Of a DNA stretch of 64,000 nucleotides, positions 50,959 to 58,604 are shown one piece after another. Source of the stretch: Parasalinivibrio latis. GTDB taxonomy: Bacteria; Pseudomonadota; Gammaproteobacteria; Enterobacterales; Vibrionaceae. Position 1 is the stretch's first letter. Every line of letters begins with the position of its first letter. Where the stretch lies: the NCBI RefSeq assembly GCF_036825535.1, contig NZ_CP098812.1, positions 1,426,001-1,490,000 of the forward strand, written 5' to 3'. Below the pieces are notes generated by a model. The model worked only from the letters and a program-made list of their open reading frames with translations. It was not told where the DNA came from and did not search any database. The position numbers were made by a program, and so were the translations under genes.

Positions 50959-52011
50959 ATGGAACGTCAAGATTACGAACTCGCGTTTATGATGCAATAT
51001 GAAAATGTTGCATGGTATGAAGATGGTATGGTGCGAATTTTGGATCGCCGCGTCTACCCATACAAAAAAGAATTCGTTCGTTGCACTCACTACCAAGAAG
51101 TAGCGCAAGCCATCACAGATATGGTGACACAAAGTGCAGGCCCTTACACGGCTGCTGCAATGGGTATGGCGCTGGCTGCTGACCAATGTAAAACATTGTC
51201 TGCTGACGAGCAGATGGCATTTTTAGAGAATGCAGCATATGCCCTATCTCACGCTCGCCCAACGACTGTGAACCGCATGACTATCGTGGTGAATGGTTGC
51301 TTGGAAGTGGCTCGCAATGCAATGCAATCTGGTGAAGTGTTATCACAAGCGATTTTCGAGCATGCGATTCACTCCTTAAACAAACGCTACAGCGCAATTG
51401 GTGAAGTAGCAAAATACTTGGTTAAGCTAATCCCTGACAACGGCAAAATCCTGACTCAGTGCTTTGGTGAAACCATCATCGGCACCATGATTCGTGAAGC
51501 GAAACGTCAGGGTAAGAACATCGAGTTTTTCTGTGCGGAGACTCGTCCATTCTTCCAAGGAGCGCGTTTTACCGCCACTGTGGCGCAAAATCAGGGCATT
51601 AAAGTCACTGTACTAGCTGACAACATGATTGCATACGCGATGCAGCATCTAGGCATCAACATATTCACCTCAGCCGCGGACAGCATCACGCTTGACGGTC
51701 ATGTGGTGAACAAGGTTGGTACTCTACAAATCGCAATTTTGGCTCAACACTTTGGTATTCCTTACTACGTAACGGGTATTCCGGATGTGGATTTAGCCAC
51801 TATCGATCAAGTTGTGATTGAGCAACGCGATCCTTTAGAAACAATGACATTAATGGGTCAACGCATCACTGAAGAAGGTGTGGAATCAATTTACCCATCA
51901 TTCGATATTACCGGTCCAAAACTGGTTAATGGTGTGGTGACTGATATTGGTATCTACAGCCCATTTGATCTGAAATCTTACGCAGAAAATAATAATAAAT
52001 TTTGGAGCTAA
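50959..52011 (+). CDS. mtnA: MtnA-like aldose-1-phosphate isomerase (eIF2B-alpha family)
   Basis: A 350-residue eIF2B-alpha-like sugar-phosphate isomerase. ARPTTVNRMT near the substrate pocket, catalytic Cys in ILTQCFGE (about 160), AETRPFFQGARFTATV, catalytic Asp in FTSAADSITLDG (about 240), and VVNKVGTLQIAI. It interconverts 5-methylthioribose-1-phosphate (or 5-deoxyribose-1-phosphate) and the corresponding ribulose-1-phosphate. The kinase is encoded 6 bases downstream, consistent with the pathway order kinase-isomerase-aldolase. No mtnBCDE salvage genes follow, which argues against the classical methionine salvage pathway here. AGGAAA precedes the ATG. Confidence 0.9.
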   Translation: MERQDYELAFMMQYENVAWYEDGMVRILDRRVYPYKKEFVRCTHYQEVAQAITDMVTQSAGPYTAAAMGMALAADQCKTLSADEQMAFLENAAYALSHARPTTVNRMTIVVNGCLEVARNAMQSGEVLSQAIFEHAIHSLNKRYSAIGEVAKYLVKLIPDNGKILTQCFGETIIGTMIREAKRQGKNIEFFCAETRPFFQGARFTATVAQNQGIKVTVLADNMIAYAMQHLGINIFTSAADSITLDGHVVNKVGTLQIAILAQHFGIPYYVTGIPDVDLATIDQVVIEQRDPLETMTLMGQRITEEGVESIYPSFDITGPKLVNGVVTDIGIYSPFDLKSYAENNNKFWS

Positions 52012-52017
52012 ATAGCC

Positions 52018-53220
52018 ATGTACTCTACTCACTTTAAATTAGGTTTCGAAGATATTCCTAACTACATCGAAGAAAAATTGCACTTCTTTGGCAAAACAGA
52101 TGGTCTGGAAATTAAAGAGCTCAGTGACGGTAACATTAACTATGTTTACAAAATCACTGACCAAGAAAACAATCGTTCATTGATTCTGAAGCAAGCGGAC
52201 GTCGTACTGCGCTCCAGCGGTCGCCCACTGGATGTAAAACGCAGTGAAATTGAAGCAACTATGCTACAAATTCAGCATAAGTTGGCACCAGAGATGATCC
52301 CTGAGGTTTACCTATATGACCCTGTCATGTCGGTAACATTTATGGAAGACGTATCGGAATTTAAAAACTTCCGTTACGAAATGATGGAGCGTCAGGTTTT
52401 CCCATCATTCCATAAACAAATTATCAGCTACTTCTCTAAAACGGCTCTAGGCACTACTGATCTGATTCTAAACCGTGCAGAGAAGAAAGCCAACGTAGCG
52501 AAATTCACTAACGTTGAACTGTGTGATATTTCAGAAGACTTAGTATTCACTGAACCTTTCAATGATTACAAAGGTCGTAACATCATCACTCAAGGTAACG
52601 AAGAGTATGTTAAAGAGCATATCTATTCGAACCACCAATTAGTCTCTGAGGCGATGAAGCTACGCTACAACTTCATGAACAACGCACAAGCATTGATTCA
52701 CGGTGACCTCCATTCTGGTTCGATTTTCATCAACCACAATGGCATTAAGGTGCTTGATCCTGAGTTCGCATTCTACGGTCCAATCGGTTACGACATCGGT
52801 AATGTGATTGCGCACCTAGTAATGCCAGCAATGGTGTGCCAAGTAACCGATGAAGAGTCAGAAACTAAAGACAACTTCATCAACTGGGTTGCATCCACAG
52901 TGCCTGCAATTTTGTACGGTTTTGAACGCGAGTTCAAAAAAGCTTACCTAGCTACTGTGCAAGAAGATGTCGCTAAGAATGAAATGTTTGTTGAATGGTA
53001 CACGCGCCAAATCGTTGCGGATGCAAAAGGCTACGCTGGCCTTGAAATTATCCGCCGCGTAATCGGTGACACCAAAGTGAAAGAACTTGAAACAATCCAA
53101 GATAGCGAGCAGCGTATAGCCGTTGAACGCAAGCTAATTGAGTTGGCATCAAGCTTGATCATTGACCGCGAAGTAAATGGTCAGGATATGCACTCGCTCC
53201 TAAGTGCACTAACTGGTTAA
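52018..53220 (+). CDS. mtnK: MtnK-like S-methyl-5-thioribose kinase
   Basis: A 400-residue APH-fold sugar kinase. ELSDGNINYVYKI (G-loop region), RSLILKQADVVLR (Lys), LIHGDLHSGSIFI (catalytic Asp, near 233) and VLDPEFAFYGPIGYDIGN (metal Asp-x-Glu) match MtnK. It phosphorylates 5-methylthioribose, and probably 5'-deoxyribose, at the 1 position. GGAG at the end of mtnA serves as its ribosome site. A terminator follows, so it is the last gene of the first transcript. Confidence 0.92.
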   Translation: MYSTHFKLGFEDIPNYIEEKLHFFGKTDGLEIKELSDGNINYVYKITDQENNRSLILKQADVVLRSSGRPLDVKRSEIEATMLQIQHKLAPEMIPEVYLYDPVMSVTFMEDVSEFKNFRYEMMERQVFPSFHKQIISYFSKTALGTTDLILNRAEKKANVAKFTNVELCDISEDLVFTEPFNDYKGRNIITQGNEEYVKEHIYSNHQLVSEAMKLRYNFMNNAQALIHGDLHSGSIFINHNGIKVLDPEFAFYGPIGYDIGNVIAHLVMPAMVCQVTDEESETKDNFINWVASTVPAILYGFEREFKKAYLATVQEDVAKNEMFVEWYTRQIVADAKGYAGLEIIRRVIGDTKVKELETIQDSEQRIAVERKLIELASSLIIDREVNGQDMHSLLSALTG

Positions 53221-53248
53221 TACCCATTAAAAAATCATCCCCCTAAAC

Positions 53249-53274
53249 AAAGAACCGCTTTTGCGGTTCTTTTT
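53249..53274 (+). terminator. Terminator after mtnK
   Basis: AAAGAACCGC / GCGGTTCTTT stem with TTTTT tail. Confidence 0.88.
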
Positions 53275-53393
53275 ATCGCAGCGTAAAAACCAAACTAATC
53301 AAAATGGAAACAAAACCACTTATGCATGACTGGGGTTTCGTTTTCCGTCGGATTAGTCCGCTCACTCTATTTGTTGATAATGTTGTGGTAGAT

Positions 53394-54824
53394 ATGTCTG
53401 GTTCAAAAAACGCTAACACAGCCATCGCACCATCAGCGGTCGCACTTTTACCTTTGGTGGTATTTCTCACTCTTTTTATTGGTGTGGGTACATACTTTTC
53501 TTTTCAAGGCGTGGATTTCGCGTTCTATCAGCTGCCAGCTCCTATCGCAGTATTACCTGCGGTGATCCTAGCGCTTACACTAAGCAAAGATAAACTCAAT
53601 CATTCTATTGAACACTTTATGCATGGCGTCGGGCATCCAGACATCATTGCGATGTGTTTGATCTATCTACTCGCGGGAGCCTTTGCCGCCGTTGCCAAAG
53701 CATCAGGGGGTGTCGATGCTACTGTTAACCTTGGGCTATCGGCTATTCCGACTAGCATGATTTTGCCGGGTATTTTCCTGATTTCTGCATTTATCGCCAC
53801 TGCCATGGGCACTTCAATGGGCACCATCGCGGCAGTTGCCCCGGTTGCACTGGGTATCTCTCAATCTGCTGGCATGAGCCTTCCATTAACAGCTGGCGTG
53901 GTACTAAGTGGTGCCATGTTTGGCGATAACCTTTCCATCATCTCTGACACTACTATCGCCGCAACCCGTTCACAAGGGTGCGAGATGAAGGATAAGTTCA
54001 GAGAAAACATTCGGATTGCGCTACCAGCCGCTTTTATCGCACTGGTGATTTTTACCTTCCGTAGCGCAGCAACACATGTTCCTGAAACAGATGCGATTGA
54101 GTGGCTGAAAGTTCTGCCATACGTAACGATTCTATTACTAGCGATATGTGGCATGAACGTGTTTGTCGTGCTAACCATTGGCATCGTTCTAGCGGGTTGC
54201 GTCAGCTTGTCATCAATCGATAACTACAGCCTCACCACTTTTGCTCAAGATATCTACTCAGGCTTTGGTAATATGCAAGAGATCTTCCTACTGTCATTGC
54301 TTATTGGTGGTCTGAGTGAACTGATGCGCCGTCAAGGTGGCCTTGCATTCCTAACTAATCTCGTGAGTGGCGTCATTCGCAGCTTTGATTCTAATCACTC
54401 AAACGAAGCGAATGGACGCGCGAGTGAGCTAGGAATTGCTGGGCTAGTTTCGATGGTGAATGTTTGCACAGCAAACAACACTGTCGCCATCATTGTCTCT
54501 GGTAGTGTGGCCCGCCAAATCGCAGCAGAGAACAATGTAACGCCACGTCGTGCGGGCAGTTTATTGGATATCTTCGCTTGTGTGACTCAAGGCGTATTAC
54601 CTTATGGCGCACAAGTTTTGCTGTTGGGTTCAGTCTTCAACCTTTCGCCGGTAGATGTGGTGGCTAATTCTTACTACTGTTTTGCGCTGGTAATTACCTC
54701 TTTACTTGCAGTGTTTATAAAACATCTAGAACATCACCCGACAGTTCTGCCTAAAAGGCCCAGAGCGGTTAAAATATCAAAGACCCGTTCTGCAGCTAAT
54801 CGCAAAGCGGCTCCGTTTAAGTGA
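53394..54824 (+). CDS. NhaC-family Na+/H+ antiporter-like transporter (second copy)
   Basis: A 476-residue membrane protein related to the 49636-50949 product (AMGTSMGTIAAVAPVALG, GAMFGDNLSIISDTTIAATR, TANNTVAIIVSG align). It has a longer basic C-terminal tail (KHLEHHPTVLPKRPR). The frame is open from ATG 53304, but 53394 gives the short N-terminus normal for the family; neither has a good ribosome site. It lies beyond the mtnK terminator, so it may need read-through or its own promoter. Last gene of the acquired cluster. Substrate unknown. Confidence 0.8.
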   Translation: MSGSKNANTAIAPSAVALLPLVVFLTLFIGVGTYFSFQGVDFAFYQLPAPIAVLPAVILALTLSKDKLNHSIEHFMHGVGHPDIIAMCLIYLLAGAFAAVAKASGGVDATVNLGLSAIPTSMILPGIFLISAFIATAMGTSMGTIAAVAPVALGISQSAGMSLPLTAGVVLSGAMFGDNLSIISDTTIAATRSQGCEMKDKFRENIRIALPAAFIALVIFTFRSAATHVPETDAIEWLKVLPYVTILLLAICGMNVFVVLTIGIVLAGCVSLSSIDNYSLTTFAQDIYSGFGNMQEIFLLSLLIGGLSELMRRQGGLAFLTNLVSGVIRSFDSNHSNEANGRASELGIAGLVSMVNVCTANNTVAIIVSGSVARQIAAENNVTPRRAGSLLDIFACVTQGVLPYGAQVLLLGSVFNLSPVDVVANSYYCFALVITSLLAVFIKHLEHHPTVLPKRPRAVKISKTRSAANRKAAPFK

Positions 54825-54858
54825 ACTGCAATGCGCTTAATCGCGGGCTTTGTCGTAT

Positions 54859-55752
54859 CTATTGCCCCAGTTTTTCCACCAGAAAATCAATAAATGCACG
54901 TAGAGCGGGGTTGGGGTACTTCATCCCATGGTATACCGCATATATCTCACCGCTAGAGCCCTCTTGGGTAGAGGCTTGCCAGTCCGGCAGGCATTGGACC
55001 AGCTTTCCTTCTGAAATAAGCCCCCGCATCATCCATTCTGAGATATTTACGATTCCTGCACCGTGAACGGCGGCTTCTACCAACGGTGTACCACCACGGG
55101 AAGAAAGGTTGCCTCGGACATTAACCTTCACACGCTTTCCTTTGTTGTGAAAATACCAACTGACCCTCTGCCGGTTGTTGCCGAGCGTAAGGCAGTTGTG
55201 CTTCGCTAGATCATCTGGATGGGTTGGGGTACCACGCAGTTTTAGGTAACTTGGAGATGCGCAAAGCATTGTGTTGTTAGGCAATAGTCGTCTGGCGTGG
55301 AGAGAGGAATCCGGTGGTTGCCCGATACGAATCCCAAGATCAGTATTTTCTGCATTCAGGTCTACAATGCGGTTTTCCAGTTCTAATTCGACAGATACGC
55401 CAGGGTTGCGGGCAAGAAACTCGGGTAAAACCGGGCAAATGCAAAGCCGGCCAAAACTCTCAAAGGCAGAAATGCGCAGCAGGCCTTCAGGTTCCCGTTT
55501 TACCTGGCGCATCTCAGATACCAACTCGTCGGCCTGCAAGAGAAGTTGGGTACTGCTTTCGAGGAAGCGTTCGCCTTCCTCTGTAAGCAACAACTGACGG
55601 GTACTGCGCTTGAACAAAGCGGTGTTGAGGTGGTTTTCCAGGTTATCGATATTCCTGGCCACGGAAGAGGGGGCCACGTTTAGCACGGCTGCTGCTTTGG
55701 AAAAACTGCCCAACTCTACCACTTTTATGAAGATGCGAATCAGATCCAGCAT
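54859..55752 (-). CDS. LysR-family transcriptional regulator
   Basis: A 297-residue LTTR. The N-terminal winged helix (LDLIRIFIKVVELGSFSKAAAVLNVAPSSVARNIDNLE) is followed by the linker helix and the two-lobed effector domain (AFESFGRLCICPVLPEFL, GIRIGQPPDSSLHARRL). ATG 55752 fits the family's usual start; an in-frame ATG at 55818 would add 22 hydrophobic residues and is less likely. It is divergent from the AhpD-like gene 190 bases away, the usual geometry for a regulator and its target. Confidence 0.9.
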   Translation of the reverse strand: MLDLIRIFIKVVELGSFSKAAAVLNVAPSSVARNIDNLENHLNTALFKRSTRQLLLTEEGERFLESSTQLLLQADELVSEMRQVKREPEGLLRISAFESFGRLCICPVLPEFLARNPGVSVELELENRIVDLNAENTDLGIRIGQPPDSSLHARRLLPNNTMLCASPSYLKLRGTPTHPDDLAKHNCLTLGNNRQRVSWYFHNKGKRVKVNVRGNLSSRGGTPLVEAAVHGAGIVNISEWMMRGLISEGKLVQCLPDWQASTQEGSSGEIYAVYHGMKYPNPALRAFIDFLVEKLGQ

Positions 55753-55940
55753 ATTGGCTTCTATACAAATACAGATACCTGCCAATGATGCCATAAATAG
55801 CTTTTGCATTGGATGCATGACTGTTTCAGTTAATGTATGTATTCACGCACATATCGGATTAATCAACAATGCCCTCATCGAAGCAAACCGGGAATATCCG
55901 GTTGCCATGTCCTAAAAACTGACATTTGAGTGAGGTCGTT

Positions 55941-56402
55941 ATGTTTAACCAGCACCGTTTAAATTACGCTGAACTGGACGCTGAGTCCTACAAGCTTCTC
56001 TATGACATGGAAATCCATTTGGAGAGCTGTGAAATTTCGGACCATTTGAAAACACTGATTAAGTTAAAAGCGTCCATGATTAACAAATGCGCATTTTGTA
56101 TTCAAATGCATACGCAGGAGGGGCACAAAGCAGGCCTGACAGAGCAACAAATGTTTGCTGTTGCTGCCTGGGAGGAATCTCCGCTCTTTGGTGACACAGA
56201 ACGGGCAGTACTTGCGCTGACCGAAGAGGTCACACTGGTATCCGAGCATGGTATTTCTGAAGTGGTATATCAACAAGCCCTGGCTTTGTTGGGAGAGAAA
56301 ACCCTGGCGCAATGTATCACCCAGATTGTGACGATTAATGTCTGGAACCGGATAGCACTGGCAACCCGGATGTACTTCGAAAATCAATACCTGCGAATAT
56401 GA
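55941..56402 (+). CDS. AhpD-like carboxymuconolactone decarboxylase-family protein
   Basis: A 153-residue all-helical protein of the CMD/AhpD family. The redox motif INKCAFCIQMHTQ (Cys-x2-Cys-x3-His) near residue 50 is intact, as in peroxidase-type members. It likely reduces peroxides or acts as a thiol oxidoreductase partner. ATG 55941 has GAGG five bases upstream. Probably controlled by the divergent LysR regulator. Confidence 0.88.
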   Translation: MFNQHRLNYAELDAESYKLLYDMEIHLESCEISDHLKTLIKLKASMINKCAFCIQMHTQEGHKAGLTEQQMFAVAAWEESPLFGDTERAVLALTEEVTLVSEHGISEVVYQQALALLGEKTLAQCITQIVTINVWNRIALATRMYFENQYLRI

Positions 56403-56491
56403 TTGGCAGCACGGAATGGTCGGTTATGCCGGCCATTTTTTGTTTAAGAGTCATGTTATTATCGGGGTGAAACATTTTGCGGAGAGCAGAC

Positions 56492-56941
56492 ATGGAAGTA
56501 CAAAGCCACATTCGTGAGGCAACAGAAAAAGATGCCGAGGGTTTGCAACGTTGTATGGAGCAGGCATATGCCCTGTATGTTCCCCGGTTGGGAGGTCAGC
56601 TTCTTCCCCCGCAACTGGCAAACTATGAAGAGGAAATCTCTAACTATCCCGTTTGGGTCATTGAAGCAAACGGAGAAATTGCCGCCGGGCTGGTTATGCA
56701 CTTTGAAAATAAACAAGCTTCGTTGATGAATATCGCCGTGTCGCCGGATTTTCAGGGACAGGGTTTCGGGAAAGCATTGATGATCTTCGCTGAAAATCAG
56801 GCAAAAGAACGCGACTGCGAAGTCATGGAACTGGCTACGCATTATATGCTGGTGGAAAACGTAGCCCTTTACCAACGCGCAGGATGGGAAACCTATGATA
56901 TGGATGACCTGCGCATCTATATGAAAAAAACGTTAGTCTAG
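56492..56941 (+). CDS. GNAT-family N-acetyltransferase
   Basis: A 149-residue GNAT enzyme. IREATEKDAEGLQRCMEQAY at the start, LMNIAVSPDFQGQGFGKALM as the acetyl-CoA-binding motif A (Q-x-x-G-x-G), and NVALYQRAGWETY as motif B. The acceptor substrate is unknown. GGAG lies upstream of ATG 56492. Its TAG stop shares the palindrome CTAG with the stop of the convergent MipA gene. Confidence 0.9.
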   Translation: MEVQSHIREATEKDAEGLQRCMEQAYALYVPRLGGQLLPPQLANYEEEISNYPVWVIEANGEIAAGLVMHFENKQASLMNIAVSPDFQGQGFGKALMIFAENQAKERDCEVMELATHYMLVENVALYQRAGWETYDMDDLRIYMKKTLV

Positions 56942-57669
56942 TCAGTGAATTTGTAACTGACCCCCAAGGTGACCGCCCAACCCAGATCTCTTCTGACCAG
57001 TGGGCTGTCACTGTCGTGATGCGTGAACTCAGCTTTTATGATACCCAGCCAATCCGGGGTGATATCGTAAATTCCAATTAAACCAGCTTGATATACCCAG
57101 GAACTGTCAGCATTAAATTGCGCAAGCCCCGAAGCGGCGGCCTCTTGAGCTGAAATGCCGTAAAGGTGCTCGGAAAGGTTTTGATCGCGGTAGTCGAGTT
57201 CCACATAAGGTGATACCGCAAAATGGTCAATGGGTGTGTCAAATACCCGTCCCAGATGAAGCTGGATTTCGTAACCATTGTGGACGCTGGTAACGTCATT
57301 AAGAAACGTCAGCCGTGCGCCAACGGTACCCAGTGTCAGTCCCAGCTCTCCATTACCCTCTCTTGATTCAATGCCTGACGGAAGGGAGTCAAAATCATCT
57401 GAGACTTCTGCGAAACGCCATTGGCCGGTGATTCCCAACCATGGCATCACCGCTACATTCAGTAACCCTCCATCTATAAACCCGTACTCTCCGTTATAGA
57501 AAAGGTTCGGTTCGGCGATAAACCCGGCACTGTCTTCAGAGAATACGGTTTGCCCAACTCCCAGGCTACCGCCAACAAATCCGTAGTCATAGTATTCCTC
57601 CTGAGCCATCACTTGCCCTGTGAGCAGGGGGATGATACCGGCAAAGATTAAGCTGGGTCTGAACTGCAT
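56938..57669 (-). CDS. MipA/OmpV-family outer-membrane protein
   Basis: A 243-residue outer-membrane beta-barrel. A signal peptide (SLIFAGIIPLLTGQVMAQ) is followed by FVGGSLGVGQTVF and repeated amphipathic strands (GLTLGTVGARLTFL, VSPYVELDYRDQNL, YEIQLHLGRVF), ending DLGWAVTLGVSYKFTD. MipA-type proteins act as scaffolds for murein enzymes and OmpV-type ones as adhesins or receptors; which applies is unknown. The overlap with the GNAT gene is tail-to-tail, four bases. Confidence 0.85.
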   Translation of the reverse strand: MQFRPSLIFAGIIPLLTGQVMAQEEYYDYGFVGGSLGVGQTVFSEDSAGFIAEPNLFYNGEYGFIDGGLLNVAVMPWLGITGQWRFAEVSDDFDSLPSGIESREGNGELGLTLGTVGARLTFLNDVTSVHNGYEIQLHLGRVFDTPIDHFAVSPYVELDYRDQNLSEHLYGISAQEAAASGLAQFNADSSWVYQAGLIGIYDITPDWLGIIKAEFTHHDSDSPLVRRDLGWAVTLGVSYKFTD

Positions 57670-57695
57670 TTTTTGCGTCTCCGTTTGGTTCCTTC

Positions 57696-57926
57696 ATGAA
57701 TAAGAACGGGGAAACTGGATATTACTTGCAAGGGGATAGCCCAAAATTTATTGCGTTACGGGAGGTTGGATGCGGAGGCATTGTCAGATTTCTTTACAAC
57801 TTGAAATTGGAACATCTTTTCGAAAATGAAAACGAACACGATATCAAGCTGCTGAAGGCCCGGCATATTCCTTGCGTCTTGTTGATAGGCATTCCCTATG
57901 GTGCATTCCAATACCCAGGACGGTGA
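57696..57926 (+). CDS. Short ORF of uncertain status (76 aa)
   Basis: Open frame from ATG 57696 ending four bases before the secreted-protein gene. No ribosome site, no family and unremarkable composition. It could be the leader of the following gene rather than a real protein. Confidence 0.25.
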   Translation: MNKNGETGYYLQGDSPKFIALREVGCGGIVRFLYNLKLEHLFENENEHDIKLLKARHIPCVLLIGIPYGAFQYPGR

Positions 57927-57929
57927 ACC

Positions 57930-58547
57930 ATGAACACGCGGCTATCTCCAATTCATTTTCTCTTTTCTCTATTTCTACTGTTTTCACTGCCGGCTAAGGC
58001 GGTGTTTCTGGAAGCGGATGCTCTGGAATCTGACGGTGTGAATACCACGGTTGACCTGTGGTTTTTCTCCTTTACAGGCGTTGGTCCCAATACGAATTTT
58101 ATTCAGGCAAACGATATAACACCGATTCTTGGCTCCGATCTGGATATGGTGATCTACCTTGATGATGGAACGTTCAGCAATGTATTTGCGTCAGACCTTA
58201 CGGTAGGTGCAGAGCCTCAAATTGCTAACTATCCTGTGGGGGACTATGTCGCGGTGATAGGGAATAACGGCCTGACGGTAGGGCAGTTTGGCCCTTATTA
58301 TGTCGACAACTCACTTGGTGTGAACACGCTGCAATATGAATTTAACGGGCCAGAACCGAATAATGATACGCTGATTAACATCAATTGCGTGTTGTCAGGT
58401 AACCTTGATGGCACTTACACCACGCGGGTACTTAACCAAAATACCTGCCGGTTGCCGCCCTCCAAGGTCAGTGAGCCGGGTGTCTTCGTCGTATTTTTAT
58501 TTGGGCTGGCCGGTTTGGTGTTTGCCCGGCGCAGATTTCGGGGTTAA
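57930..58547 (+). CDS. Secreted protein with PEP-CTERM-like sorting tail
   Basis: A 205-residue protein with a signal peptide (HFLFSLFLLFSLPAKA), a beta-rich extracellular body (VNTTVDLWFFSFTGVG, DMVIYLDDGTF, YVAVIGNNGL), and a tripartite C-terminus: Ser-Glu-Pro, a hydrophobic helix (FVVFLFGLAGLVFA) and an Arg-Arg-Arg end. That is the layout of PEP-CTERM proteins cut and anchored or released by exosortase. No exosortase gene is in the window. The body is not a known domain to me. A hairpin terminator follows. Confidence 0.75.
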   Translation: MNTRLSPIHFLFSLFLLFSLPAKAVFLEADALESDGVNTTVDLWFFSFTGVGPNTNFIQANDITPILGSDLDMVIYLDDGTFSNVFASDLTVGAEPQIANYPVGDYVAVIGNNGLTVGQFGPYYVDNSLGVNTLQYEFNGPEPNNDTLININCVLSGNLDGTYTTRVLNQNTCRLPPSKVSEPGVFVVFLFGLAGLVFARRRFRG

Positions 58548-58561
58548 TGTGTTTGGGATAA

Positions 58562-58588
58562 AAAGGGGTAGCACTTGCTACCCCTTAG
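58562..58588. terminator. Bidirectional terminator
   Basis: AAGGGGTAGCA / TGCTACCCCTT hairpin. The leftward tail TTTTTATCC is good for the ABC exporter gene; rightward it is weak. Confidence 0.8.
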
Positions 58589-58604
58589 TCGTTTAGTTCG
58601 CCAA

